A stretch of DNA of 64,000 nt from VXYL01 sp965208525. Lineage in GTDB: Bacteria; Pseudomonadota; Gammaproteobacteria; Pseudomonadales; Azotimanducaceae. The translations under genes and the position numbers were made by a program. Positions 15,876 through 25,193 of the stretch are shown here, piece after piece. Where the stretch lies: positions 3,410,001-3,474,000 of the forward strand of contig OZ242340.1 of NCBI GenBank assembly GCA_965208525.1, written 5' to 3'. The notes beneath the pieces are model-generated. The model searched no databases and was not told the origin of the DNA. It was given only the letters and a program-made list of their open reading frames with translations. Each line of letters begins with the position of its first letter. Position 1 is the first letter of the stretch.

Positions 15876-17531
15876 CTAGCGGTCCCCACCACCCCAAAAT
15901 GTCCAGTTCCTTGGACGACGTGCGGCATTGCTGAGTGTTCGCGCCGCGGCCTGACTATCCTCGGCGGCCCGCTCTAGATCGTCCACCGCTGCAACCGCGC
16001 GCTTCCCAACATCACGCACCTGTTCCGAAAACGCATCGATGTCCGTCGCGTTAAGGTTCCGCACGGCGTTCCCTGTATCCGCGAGCGCTTTCCGCGACTC
16101 GTCCATGTCCGTGCACAAGCCATCCGCTCCTTCGCCGATTCGGCTGGCGCTGTCCCGAACAATGCCGCGGTAAGACTCGACCGCCGCAGCGGCACCATTC
16201 GCACTGCCCTCGATCTCTCCGAACGCCGCATCGACTCGTCGCGTCGAATCCGCCATGGTCCGGCCAAGGGCATCCGCACGTTCGCGCACCTGCTTCGTGG
16301 CAGCGCCGGCTTCGCGCTGCACCTCTTCGGATGCCGCTCGAAGGTCCCGTTCCGCATCGCTCATCGAGCGTCGCAGCGACTCTGCACCTTGCATAACCCC
16401 ATGCGTGACGCCTCGACCCTCCGCGTCAACGGCAATGCGAGCAGAGTCCAACGAACCCTCGACGCCACGCACCTGCTCCACCAGACGGGCCGTGAGTTCG
16501 CGTCCTTCGGTAGCCGATTTCCTAAACTGATCGAGCGCATCTCCCGCGATCGCGGCATCGTTGCCCGCCTGGTCCAGCTCGGAAGCGACCCGATCCGCCA
16601 TGCCGCCCGCCCGCACCACTAGTTCCCGCACCAGCGCGACGTCCGCTTCGGAAGGGAGACTCGAGAGTCGGGTTGACAGCAGCTCCATGTTCTCGTCGAC
16701 GGCGCCCATCTCGCCCGCCACAGCCGCAGTGATTTTCACCATGCCGTCGAGCGCGTCCCGTGTGCGTCCCACGACCTCGGTCAGTCCTTCGATTTCATCC
16801 CCTAGCTTGGCACCACCAGCGCGACTCAGCTCACCGACCATCTTCCCGTTAGCCTCGGCGACATCGCCGGCAAGTTCTGACATCCGCGCGACCATCGCCT
16901 CGGCAGCTTCCCGCACCATCTCCTGCACCGCCTCAAAGTTCTCCACATGCTCGAGTGCCGCGTCTTCGAGCTGTTTCGCGATGCCAAGCCGCACCGCAAG
17001 CGTCGCTTGGCGGATTTCGCCCGACGCAATGCGAAGATTGCGCGAAAACTCCCGCACCGCGGCGTGAAGATCACGGTTCGCCTGCTCTTCCGCCTCGGCG
17101 GGGGATTGGCGCTGCTGCTGCAACGCCAAGCGTGCGATGATTCCGGCGACAGTGGAAGAAAGCGCTACACCGAAATCCGGGATGAGCTGCGCGACCCGCT
17201 TCGCCTCCTCCTGAGATTCTGGGCCGATGACTCCGACAAGTTTCACCAACGCCACGCCGAGGCTCGCGAACGTGAGCACGAGGCCGATGTAGTACGCGTT
17301 GTCGCCAGCCTGATCCGGTGTGATCGGGAGATCGGTGCGCCTCAGCCACGCGTAGATGGCGTAGCCGGCCACTGCGCTGACGGCAATGACAACGGAAACC
17401 ACATCCTGTCCCGTCACGCCATCGGTCGAAAACCATCGCAGCGAGACGACAAGGACGGTGCTGCCGATCAGCACCGCCCACAGCATCCAACTGTGGAGGT
17501 GATCGCCGAATGGTTGTCGAGTTTCTGGCAC
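15876..17531 (-). CDS. ZorA-like MotA/TolQ/ExbB proton channel with long coiled-coil tail
   Basis: A 551-residue protein with four membrane helices (about 15-33, 44-63, 78-101, 116-137). The last two, YYIGLVLTFASLGVALVKL and LIPDFGVALSSTVAGIIARL, match the MotA/TolQ/ExbB channel signature (small residues, Thr/Ser lining, central loop). Residues 140-530 are almost wholly helical and Ala/Glu-rich, a long cytoplasmic coiled coil like the ZorA tail of Zorya defence systems. The start is GTG at 17531, directly adjacent to the upstream stop (TAAGTG). Together with the following plug-helix protein it should form an ion-driven stator; which signal it transmits is unknown. Confidence 0.7.
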   Translation of the reverse strand: MPETRQPFGDHLHSWMLWAVLIGSTVLVVSLRWFSTDGVTGQDVVSVVIAVSAVAGYAIYAWLRRTDLPITPDQAGDNAYYIGLVLTFASLGVALVKLVGVIGPESQEEAKRVAQLIPDFGVALSSTVAGIIARLALQQQRQSPAEAEEQANRDLHAAVREFSRNLRIASGEIRQATLAVRLGIAKQLEDAALEHVENFEAVQEMVREAAEAMVARMSELAGDVAEANGKMVGELSRAGGAKLGDEIEGLTEVVGRTRDALDGMVKITAAVAGEMGAVDENMELLSTRLSSLPSEADVALVRELVVRAGGMADRVASELDQAGNDAAIAGDALDQFRKSATEGRELTARLVEQVRGVEGSLDSARIAVDAEGRGVTHGVMQGAESLRRSMSDAERDLRAASEEVQREAGAATKQVRERADALGRTMADSTRRVDAAFGEIEGSANGAAAAVESYRGIVRDSASRIGEGADGLCTDMDESRKALADTGNAVRNLNATDIDAFSEQVRDVGKRAVAAVDDLERAAEDSQAAARTLSNAARRPRNWTFWGGGDR

Positions 17532-18305
17532 TTACCAGGATTCCGGTGGGCGGTTCAGGGGCGCGCCCGCCTCGGCGAGGAACTTGCGCCACCAAGCGAA
17601 GTGTTCGCCCGTCTGCAAGTGCGCGTCGCGCTGCGAACGCAGATAGCGAAGGCCCACATCGATGCCCCGCAAGTCGACCGCAAGGGATTGCGGAAGTCCC
17701 TCGACTGGGGCCAGCGGCAACCGGTAGTGCGACACCAGTTCAGAGTTCTGCAGCATGTCGGAGATCACCAGGATGGCCCCCGGCTGACCTTGCGTCGGCC
17801 CGCCATCCGAAACGCGATCGAACTCTCGATTGCGCACGTAGCGGATGGTCTCGATGATCGGTGAAGTTCGAGCCGGAGCCTGCCCCGCCTCCATCGGGAA
17901 GGCTTGCCGCATCGCTTCATTGAACTCCGACCAGCGCAGCTTGGCGATGAATGCCCCCTCGAAGAACCTCTCCCACCATCTGCGATCCTCAGGGTCGCCC
18001 GGATTGCACATGCGAAACAACTCGTCAGGTTTCTCTCCGGCCTCGGGCAGCTCGTATACGATCAGAAGGTTGCCCTTCGTCACATGGTACGCGGACCCGG
18101 AATCGGACCCGCCGCTACGCACCAACGCATCGGTGAAGCGTTCCAGCCGCGCCAACTGATGGTCCTGGAGCGGATCGGACGTATCGAGGATTAGAACCGT
18201 CGTGGACTGCGACCCGGAAGCTGGACAGAAATCGTCCCCCTCTATGCCACCACCGCAAGCCACTAGCCCGAGCACGCTGGCAACCACCATACCCAGCCTC
18301 CTCAC
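17532..18305 (-). CDS. VWA-like lipoprotein of stator operon
   Basis: A 257-residue lipoprotein: MRRLGMVVASVLGLVAC is a lipoprotein signal peptide with Cys17 as the lipidated residue. The mature part looks like a von Willebrand A domain: LILDTSDPLQD gives a MIDAS-like D-x-S (Asp41, Ser43), SPIIETIRYV the middle strand and ILVISDMLQNS the second Asp strand. VWA domains bind protein partners through a metal ion. It starts in a 4-base overlap with the upstream membrane protein gene and ends directly at the ZorA-like start, so stoichiometric co-expression is likely. No family name can be given with confidence. Confidence 0.65.
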   Translation of the reverse strand: MRRLGMVVASVLGLVACGGGIEGDDFCPASGSQSTTVLILDTSDPLQDHQLARLERFTDALVRSGGSDSGSAYHVTKGNLLIVYELPEAGEKPDELFRMCNPGDPEDRRWWERFFEGAFIAKLRWSEFNEAMRQAFPMEAGQAPARTSPIIETIRYVRNREFDRVSDGGPTQGQPGAILVISDMLQNSELVSHYRLPLAPVEGLPQSLAVDLRGIDVGLRYLRSQRDAHLQTGEHFAWWRKFLAEAGAPLNRPPESW

Positions 18306-19807
18306 GACGAATGCCGATCGCCGTCTGGAGTTCGCACCATGCCGTCGATGTGCGCCTTGATCTCGGCCGCCTTCGCCACGGGATTGTCAAAGCGTCGATG
18401 GTTGGGGTCGTTGGGGTCAAGCGCCGACAACGGGGCAAACACTTCCGACTGGTAGCGCGCCCGAGCCTCGGCGATGACCTCGTCGCACCTTTGCCGCAGG
18501 GGCTCGATCGCCGTCACATGCACCTCAAGAATGGTAGGCGCGAGAGGCGGATCAGCGAGTTCCGCATTCAGAGCAAAGCCGTCGAACGCGGCATCGAGCG
18601 TTGCCGGCCAAGCCTTGATGTTGCGGTTGGTATCCCGGTAGATCTCCAATTGCTTGCGGCCCGCACTTACGATCTCTTGGGCCAAGGATCGGTACTCCGC
18701 GTCCCAACTGTTGAATTTGTTGCGGATCCGATCTGCCTCTGCCGGCCCGGCAACGGATCCGCTAGCAACATTCCCAAAGACTCCGAGGGCGTCGTCCGCC
18801 CGGCTCTTGATCTTGCCTACGATCTTGTCCACCTCATTGGAGTAGTCGCTCTGCGCGGCAATGCGCTTGCGCGACAGCTTGCCGAATCCCGGATATGGAT
18901 CGTCCGCGTGGTAGCTCTTGTAGGCGGCAACTCCGGCCACGAACATGCCACCGAAGATCAGCGCTACAGTCTGCATGCTCCGCGGGACCCACTCCTCGGA
19001 GAAAGCGTTCGCGAGCGCGGTGCGGAACAGCTCTGCCCATCTGTCAATGTAGTTCTGAAGGTCGACCACCTCCTGCTGCAACGACACTAGGGCATCCCGA
19101 TAATGTCCGAACACGAAGTTGGCGACCGGAATGAGAAACAGCAGCAAAACCAAAAACACCCAACCGGAAGCGCTGCGACCGCGAAACTTGGAATGGTGGT
19201 TCTTACGTCGCCAAGAGTGCGCGAACCCCAACCCGGCCACGACGTTGAAACCCATAAAAACGAACATCTCCGGTAGGACGCCAACTGGGCCTTCCGGGTG
19301 CGCTGTACCCAGCGTCCACGCGTTGAGCAGCAGTTCTAGCAAGGCTCCGCCCGCGATCCACCTTACTGCCCGTTCATCCTTGGGCTGCGCAACGTTGCCC
19401 ACCAATCCATGCTCTATTGTGAAGTTCATGTACTCCACGCGCACGCCATTCACGGCTTCGCGGAAAGGGGCGACGTGGTTGATGCCGGACTGGCAATATT
19501 GCGCCATGTCTCCCAAAGCTGAATCCCGCTCCTTGCGCAGTTCCTCATCTGCGAAGAGCTGATGCGACGCATTTCCAAGTTCTGCTTGATGGTGCGCGCT
19601 GAGTTCAGCCTTCGCTGCTCGCGCCACCTTTGCCGCTTCCTCGTTGACGCGGGTGAGGAACAGGCAATCTTCGTCTCCGTCGCGGGGCGCGCCGAGCGCA
19701 GCGTCCTGCTGCGCCTGGCCCTTGGCATCGAGTTCGTCCTCAAGTTTCTTCTCGTCCCAATCGAAGCGCGGGCCGCTCGAATCGAAGGTCACAGAAATGA
19801 CAGCCAT
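18302..19807 (-). CDS. Multi-pass membrane protein, first gene of stator operon
   Basis: A 501-residue protein of unknown family. Residues 1-145 are charged and helical; four hydrophobic segments lie at about 148-168, 176-198, 213-233 and 274-292; residues 300-500 are again helical and soluble. The start ATG at 19807 has GGAGGGGCT directly before it; an in-frame extension of 9 residues is rejected. It overlaps the VWA lipoprotein gene by 4 bases. As first gene of an operon with a MotA-like and a MotB-like subunit, it is a candidate scaffold or sensor for the complex. Function is inference only. Confidence 0.6.
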   Translation of the reverse strand: MAVISVTFDSSGPRFDWDEKKLEDELDAKGQAQQDAALGAPRDGDEDCLFLTRVNEEAAKVARAAKAELSAHHQAELGNASHQLFADEELRKERDSALGDMAQYCQSGINHVAPFREAVNGVRVEYMNFTIEHGLVGNVAQPKDERAVRWIAGGALLELLLNAWTLGTAHPEGPVGVLPEMFVFMGFNVVAGLGFAHSWRRKNHHSKFRGRSASGWVFLVLLLFLIPVANFVFGHYRDALVSLQQEVVDLQNYIDRWAELFRTALANAFSEEWVPRSMQTVALIFGGMFVAGVAAYKSYHADDPYPGFGKLSRKRIAAQSDYSNEVDKIVGKIKSRADDALGVFGNVASGSVAGPAEADRIRNKFNSWDAEYRSLAQEIVSAGRKQLEIYRDTNRNIKAWPATLDAAFDGFALNAELADPPLAPTILEVHVTAIEPLRQRCDEVIAEARARYQSEVFAPLSALDPNDPNHRRFDNPVAKAAEIKAHIDGMVRTPDGDRHSS

Positions 19808-20306
19808 AGCCCCTCCGAAGCGTTGAACCGACACAGTCTATCAGGCCGATTTGCCCTTGCGGGCAGCGTGGGGGGGAATGTCGGTCACGCATGGCGTGCT
19901 CCAAAGCCCCGCCGCGCCGCGGGACCCGTTGCTGAGATCTACGCCCGTCGTAGTCACTAGCAACGCTGACGCCGCTTTTGGCTGTCAAGGCGAGCCGCGT
20001 TCGTATTCAGGTGGGCCGGCGTAGTGAAATCACCCTTTGCTTCTTGCCGCCTTCCACCAAGCTCTTGGTGTAGCCCAACTTACCGACACAATAGCGGCCG
20101 TCCTCCCGCACCTCGCGGAAAGTCTAGGTTCCGCTGGGAAGCTATCGCCGGTCCATGGTTCGATGCTTGCGAGCTCGCGCTAGCGAAGACACCCAACGCA
20201 ACCGTCGGGTCGCGCACCTGCGGGACCAAGAGGGGGCGTTGTTTCGGGTTCTGGGAAGAGCGGTGCTTTGGGTCGGCGGCCCCCCCTCCAACGGCTACGC
20301 ACTCGG
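19808..20306. other. Intergenic stretch upstream of stator operon
   Basis: About 499 bases between the copA stop and the first gene of the stator operon, both on the minus strand. The promoter of the stator operon must lie at its left end, but no convincing -35/-10 pair was found. Frames on the plus strand here run into copA and carry no motif. Confidence 0.4.
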
Positions 20307-22820
20307 CTACATGCCCGCGTACCGCCCAGTCTCGAACTGCCGCGCCGACCGTCGTAGCGACCGTCGCAGCAGAAGGGAGTTGCCCGTAACGCAGGCGCTC
20401 GACAGTGCCATGGCGGCGCCGGCGAGGGTTGGGCTTAGGTAGCCGAGCATCGCGGCAGGGATGCCGATGATGTTGTAGATGAAGGCCCAGAAGAGGTTTT
20501 GGCGGATCTTGCGCACCGTCGCTCGGCCCGCGGCGATGGCTTCGGGGACCAGCATTGGATCGGGTCGCATCAGGGTCACGCCAGCGGCTTCCATCGCCAC
20601 ATCCGCACCGGAGCCGATGGCGACTCCCACATCCGCGGCTGCAAGCGCCGGCGCATCGTTGACGCCATCGCCGATCATGGCCACGCACTCGCCCCGCTGC
20701 TGGCGCGCGGCGACTTCCTGTGCCTTGCCCTCCGGCTTCACTCCGCCGTGTGCCTCGGCTATGCCCACGGCCTCGCCGATGCGACGAACGATGGCGGTAG
20801 AGTCGCCGGAAAGCAGCACAGGTTCCACCCCTATCGCCTGCAGCCGCTCGATGGCCCGCGCCGACTGTTGACGCAGCGGATCGGCGATGGCGAAGACGCC
20901 GAGGGGGCCACGTTCGTCGGCGGCCCAGACCAGGGTGTGGGTGGCTGGATCAAACGGCGTGGACGGCGCCGCAGCTCGGGCCAGCGCGAACTCGGCGTTG
21001 CCCACGCGCACGGTTCGGCCCTCCACTTGTGCGGCTACGCCCTGGCCAACGGCATTGTGGAAGTCGGTGGCCGCGGCCGGCGTCACACCACATTCTTGCG
21101 CAAGGCGATCGATGGCGGCTGCCAACGGATGCTCGCTGGCGCGCTGGACGCCGGCAACAAGCCGCAGCAGTTCCTCCTCTTGGGCCTCGGTGTCGGCGCC
21201 GCCCGCTTGGCGCTGCAACTCGCCAAGGACCGCCATGTCCTCCACCCGCGCCTTGCCTTCCGTGAGCGTGCCCGTCTTGTCGAAGATCACGGTGTCCACT
21301 GCGTGGACGCGTTCGAGTGCGTCGATGTCCCGAAACAGGATCCCCCTCCGCGCGGCGGCGCCGGTACCGGTCATCACCGCCGTCGGTGTGGCAAGGCCCA
21401 GGGCGCAGGGGCAGGCGATGACCAGCACGGAGACCGCCGCCACCAGCGCCGCCCCGGCATTGCCTGTAGCGAACAGCCAGCCAAGGAACGTGCAGGCGGA
21501 AAGCGCCACCACCACGGGCACGAAGATGCCGCTGATGCGGTCCACTAGGCGTTGCAGCGTCGCCTTGCCGCGCTGCGCGTCCTCCACCAGTCGAATGATC
21601 CGCGTGAGCGCGCTCTCCTCCCCCACGGTGGTGGCGCGGACTTCGAGATAGCCGTGCACGTTCACGGCGCCGCCGGTGACTGCATCGCCCGGCACCTTCG
21701 GCACCGGCATGCTCTCGCCGCTGATGACCGATTCGTCCACCTCGCTCGCGCCGGCGATCACATCGCCATCGACGGCAACGCGCTCGCCTGGGCGCACCAG
21801 CACCACATCGCCCCGCACTACCTGGCTCAGCGGTTTGTCGATCTCGGCGCCATCGGGACTACGCACCCGTGCAACCGTCGGTCGCAAGTCCATCAACTCG
21901 CGGATCGCGCTGGTGGTAGCGCGACGGGCTCGATTCTCCAAGTGCTTGCCGAGCAGCACCAGGGTGATGATGACGGCCGAGGCCTCGAAATAGAGCTGGC
22001 CGTCGGCGGCCTCGCCGAGCGCGATCAGCAAGTACCAGCTATAGAAATACGCGGCGGTCGTGCCAAGCGCCACCAGCACATCCATGTTGGCGCCGCCCCC
22101 GCGCAACGCGTTGAATGCGCCGCGATAGAAGCGCGCGCCCAGGATGAACTGAATCGGGGTGGCAAGCAGCACCTCGCCGGCCGGCATGAGGTGCAGTTCC
22201 TCGATGCCGAACGCCTGGAAGATCATGCCAACCACCATCGGCAGCGTCATCAAGGCTGCCGCGACCACCACCCGGCGCTCCGAGTCGATGCGACGGGATT
22301 CGCGTTCGGCTCGTTCCCGCTCGCCCGCCTCGTCGCCGGCGCCAACCACCAGTCGATATCCTGCGTCTGCGACTCGCGCCGCGAGGGCTTCTCCGGTTAC
22401 GGTTCCGGAAAGCGTTGTGACGGTGGCGCGTTCGAGGGCCAGGTTCACCTCCGCATCCACAACGCCGGGTTCGGCCCGAATCGCCCGTTCCACCCGCGCC
22501 ACGCAAGCCGCGCACGTCATGCCCTCGACGGGGTAGGTGGTTTGGTCAGTGGTGGCAGAAAAGCCCGCTCGGGCAACGACTTCCGAAATTTGCGCCGCGT
22601 CGAGCGCGTTCTCGTCCAACGACACCGCGGCGCGAGCCAGGGCCAGGTTGACACGTGCCTCCACCACCCCCGGCGCATTGCCCAAAACCCTTTCCAGCCG
22701 GGCAACGCAGGCCGCGCAGGTCATGCCCTCGACCTCGATGTCGAGTACGCGTGGGTTTGCGGGCCCTCGCGGGCTCGACGGCAATTGCCCCGCAAATGCC
22801 CTATCGGTTGGTTCCGCCAT
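20307..22820 (-). CDS. copA: Copper-exporting P1B-type ATPase
   Basis: An 837-residue heavy-metal P-type ATPase. Two N-terminal metal-binding domains each carry GMTCAACVAR; then eight membrane helices with the copper-selectivity motif ACPCALGLATPTAVM, the phosphorylation site FDKTGTLTEGKA, and the hinge MIGDGVNDAPAL. CPC plus double GMTCAAC motifs point to Cu(I) export. The ATG at 22820 follows GAGGCGGAG and precedes the first metal-binding domain; a 141-residue upstream extension of the frame runs through the oxidase gene and is spurious. It lies 29 bases after an oxidase subunit III gene on the same strand, linking copper handling to respiration. Confidence 0.94.
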   Translation of the reverse strand: MAEPTDRAFAGQLPSSPRGPANPRVLDIEVEGMTCAACVARLERVLGNAPGVVEARVNLALARAAVSLDENALDAAQISEVVARAGFSATTDQTTYPVEGMTCAACVARVERAIRAEPGVVDAEVNLALERATVTTLSGTVTGEALAARVADAGYRLVVGAGDEAGERERAERESRRIDSERRVVVAAALMTLPMVVGMIFQAFGIEELHLMPAGEVLLATPIQFILGARFYRGAFNALRGGGANMDVLVALGTTAAYFYSWYLLIALGEAADGQLYFEASAVIITLVLLGKHLENRARRATTSAIRELMDLRPTVARVRSPDGAEIDKPLSQVVRGDVVLVRPGERVAVDGDVIAGASEVDESVISGESMPVPKVPGDAVTGGAVNVHGYLEVRATTVGEESALTRIIRLVEDAQRGKATLQRLVDRISGIFVPVVVALSACTFLGWLFATGNAGAALVAAVSVLVIACPCALGLATPTAVMTGTGAAARRGILFRDIDALERVHAVDTVIFDKTGTLTEGKARVEDMAVLGELQRQAGGADTEAQEEELLRLVAGVQRASEHPLAAAIDRLAQECGVTPAAATDFHNAVGQGVAAQVEGRTVRVGNAEFALARAAAPSTPFDPATHTLVWAADERGPLGVFAIADPLRQQSARAIERLQAIGVEPVLLSGDSTAIVRRIGEAVGIAEAHGGVKPEGKAQEVAARQQRGECVAMIGDGVNDAPALAAADVGVAIGSGADVAMEAAGVTLMRPDPMLVPEAIAAGRATVRKIRQNLFWAFIYNIIGIPAAMLGYLSPTLAGAAMALSSACVTGNSLLLRRSLRRSARQFETGRYAGM

Positions 22821-22849
22821 CTCCGCCTCGATCAGGCGCGCAAATCGCG

Positions 22850-23506
22850 TCAGGTGTTGAGGAACATCGCCATCATGCCGAGCCACACCAACAGCAGGAA
22901 ATGCCAGTACAGCGCACAGAGGTCCACGCTTCGCGACAGACGTGCCAAGCGTTCCTGCGCAATGTCGCCGGCATCGCCCCCCTCCACGACCGCCGCGCTC
23001 CGGAACCGAGTCAGCGCCCTGCCCCAAGCGACGAGTCCGCCCACAAGGTGCAGGCCGTGCACGGCCGTGATGAGGTAGAAGAACGAGTTGGCGGGGTTCG
23101 AGTGCGCGAAGTAGCCGAGCCCGAGCATCTGATCCCACACCACCAGTTGCAGCACCAGGAACGACAAGGTCAGCGCCCCGGCAATGAGGAAGGCGGTGCG
23201 CGCCGTGCCCTCTCGCCCTCCCCGCGCCGCTCCACGCGCCCACTCAAAGGCAACGCTGGCGATGCCGAGCACGACCGTGTTGAACCAAAGCAGCGGCGGC
23301 TCCGGAATCGCCACCCAGTCCGAGGTGAGCTCGATGCGCATGTGGTAGGCGGCGAAGAAGAGGAAGAACAGCACGCCAACAATGGCGAGAAAGAGCACCA
23401 GCGCAACCTTCTGGTTCGACACGGCAAACGAGGCAGTGCGCGTCTCGGCGCCAACCCCAGGCTCATGAATCCAGGGCTTTTCCGCCAGTCGCTTGAAGAT
23501 GTTCAT
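22850..23506 (-). CDS. Cytochrome c oxidase subunit III-like protein
   Basis: A 218-residue protein with five to six membrane helices. The motifs LFFLFFAAYHMR, FEWARGAARGG and SFFYLITAVHGLHLVGGLVAW are those of haem-copper oxidase subunit III (CoxC/CtaE or NorE type). Subunit III supports proton uptake and stability of subunit I. No subunit I or II gene is nearby, so this is an orphan copy. The ATG at 23506 is the start of the conserved N-terminus; copA follows on the same strand and may be co-transcribed. Confidence 0.85.
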   Translation of the reverse strand: MNIFKRLAEKPWIHEPGVGAETRTASFAVSNQKVALVLFLAIVGVLFFLFFAAYHMRIELTSDWVAIPEPPLLWFNTVVLGIASVAFEWARGAARGGREGTARTAFLIAGALTLSFLVLQLVVWDQMLGLGYFAHSNPANSFFYLITAVHGLHLVGGLVAWGRALTRFRSAAVVEGGDAGDIAQERLARLSRSVDLCALYWHFLLLVWLGMMAMFLNT

Positions 23507-23583
23507 GGGGCGGGATTCTACGGAACGTGCAGGCAAAGCGACAGATGAGGACGCCCCTCTGGAGGCTCAAGCACGTGTGGTCG

Positions 23584-24627
23584 TTAACTGGTGACCGCCC
23601 GGACCCCAGCCGCGATCATGCGTTGTACTTGGTCGATGATGTCGCGCTCCCAGCCAGCGTCGTGGCCACGAAGGGCCGGAACGTGAATGTGGCCGATGGG
23701 CAAGTCGAGACCGAGCCGTTCGGACGAGAGCAATGTCCTGTAGGCGACTTCATTCGAAAGGTAGCCGCCACCCGAACCCTCTACAGCCGTTTCCCCCGCC
23801 AAATCCTCCAGGGATTCGGCATCGAACCTGCCGCGTGCGACAGTCGTGACGCGGTGGTTGTCGCGCACCGCCCAGCGTCCGTCAACGGCGGCCATCGCGA
23901 CCGCCGGAAGGGAGAACTCCAGGAACTCGGGGCCGTCAAGCCCATGCGGCGCGATCGGCTCCTCGGCCGTTCCGCCCCCAAAGCGACGTTGGTTGTCTGG
24001 GTTCGGTGAGGAACGCCGACGGCCCGGAAAGCGCTCAAGATCAAAGGCATCGCGCCCCATGCTGACGGTGACGACCATCCGCACATCGTCGTTCGCACAG
24101 CGCTCGGAAAGGAGGCGTTCGACAATGCCAGTGTCGAAGTCCGCAAAGCGCACCGGCAGGATGGCGGACTGCACCGTCAGCGACTGACCGGGCGCTCCTT
24201 CGACGGCGCTCCCATGCAGCGCTAGCGCCACCGTGCCGGACGGATTGCTCTGGCTGATGTCGCGGTCCAAGTGGAACGGGTCGAATCCCGCGAGCAGGAG
24301 GGTCGCCGCAGCGGCCGCGCCCTCGGAAAGTCCCCGCGAGGCCCTCTCCAACACTTCGCCACACTCCGCGTGACCCGCTTCCTGCAGACACCGATGCGCC
24401 GCCAGCCGCCCCCAATAGAGCGCCCGATCGTCCGGGAATCCACCCTGAACGTCGTCCACGGCGCTCTGCCAAAGGCCACACCCGGCACTGCCAGCGATGC
24501 GAAAGGGATCGCCGCCAGCGGCCAGTTGTCCTCGCAACCGCTCGATCACGGCCGCATAGCGCCGCGCCGCCGTCACGTCGCGCTCGGCCTCACCGGCGCG
24601 AGAAATCTCGACGGCGAAGTCGGTCAT
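23584..24627 (-). CDS. Pyroglutamyl peptidase-like (C15 family) protein, Cys replaced by Ser
   Basis: A 347-residue protein whose second half resembles pyrrolidone carboxyl peptidase: LLAGFDPFHLDRDISQSNPS (substrate loop), AFDLERF (catalytic Glu), GGGYLSNEVAYRTL (nucleophile region) and IGHIHVPALRG (catalytic His). In the standard family the nucleophile region has Cys where Ser stands here, and the N-terminal 130 residues are extra. It may be a serine variant or a non-catalytic relative. The ATG at 24627 has GGGAGATTGTCG before it and overlaps the upstream stop (ATGA). It is the last gene of a HupE-type operon. Confidence 0.7.
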   Translation of the reverse strand: MTDFAVEISRAGEAERDVTAARRYAAVIERLRGQLAAGGDPFRIAGSAGCGLWQSAVDDVQGGFPDDRALYWGRLAAHRCLQEAGHAECGEVLERASRGLSEGAAAAATLLLAGFDPFHLDRDISQSNPSGTVALALHGSAVEGAPGQSLTVQSAILPVRFADFDTGIVERLLSERCANDDVRMVVTVSMGRDAFDLERFPGRRRSSPNPDNQRRFGGGTAEEPIAPHGLDGPEFLEFSLPAVAMAAVDGRWAVRDNHRVTTVARGRFDAESLEDLAGETAVEGSGGGYLSNEVAYRTLLSSERLGLDLPIGHIHVPALRGHDAGWERDIIDQVQRMIAAGVRAVTS

Positions 24628-25193
24628 CGACAATCTCCCACCGGGGCCTCCGCCGACCCGCCCAACTCGACACGAGCCGCATCGTTGTCGTGGTACCGAG
24701 TCGCCCCAGCCATCATGCCCGAGGCCACGAGATGGACCGTGACCGACTCCCCGCCACGGTTCTCCCAGAACCAGCCATGGATGCCATCGAACGGCGCGAT
24801 GTACGTGCCGCCCTGCCGTACGCCTCGGCCCGTGCTGAAACCTCGGGCGTCGTCAATGGTCCCCCCTTCCGGTTCGGCATGGAGATCAAACAGCACCTCC
24901 CCTGTGGCCGTCCAGCAAAACACCATGCCGTACCCAGCGGCGAGGTCGTACTTCAGTTCCACCGACTCGAACGGCGCCAAGGGGAACGACCGTGCGTCGC
25001 GCACAGGCCAATCGCCTCCCCCACTCTCAACCAAGGGGCCAACAACACCACCGTCGGGCATGTATAGCCCTGTGAGCCCCAAGAGCCGCCCCGTGCCCAG
25101 CGGGTCACGCCCATGCTCCGATGGCAACACGAAGGCAACGAACAGCACCAACGCAACGACAAACGCGCCTGCCAGCATCATCACCTTGCGCAT
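24624..25193 (-). CDS. Single-helix membrane-anchored protein (HupE-linked)
   Basis: A 189-residue protein with one N-terminal helix (VMMLAGAFVVALVLFVAFVLP) and a periplasmic domain. The pattern FDGIHGWFWENRGGESVTVHL is that of the 'transmembrane anchor protein' family commonly found next to HupE/UreJ genes. It overlaps hupE upstream by one base (TGATG) and the peptidase-like gene downstream by four, so the three are one operon. Molecular role is not established. Confidence 0.75.
   Translation of the reverse strand: MRKVMMLAGAFVVALVLFVAFVLPSEHGRDPLGTGRLLGLTGLYMPDGGVVGPLVESGGGDWPVRDARSFPLAPFESVELKYDLAAGYGMVFCWTATGEVLFDLHAEPEGGTIDDARGFSTGRGVRQGGTYIAPFDGIHGWFWENRGGESVTVHLVASGMMAGATRYHDNDAARVELGGSAEAPVGDCR

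Noticed and set aside
20024..20389. Plus-strand frame at the copA 3' end
   Set aside because: It overlaps copA antisense and has no recognisable features.
22821..23243. N-terminal extension of copA through the oxidase gene
   Set aside because: The added residues are arginine/glycine-rich shadow sequence of the subunit III gene; the conserved protein begins at 22820.
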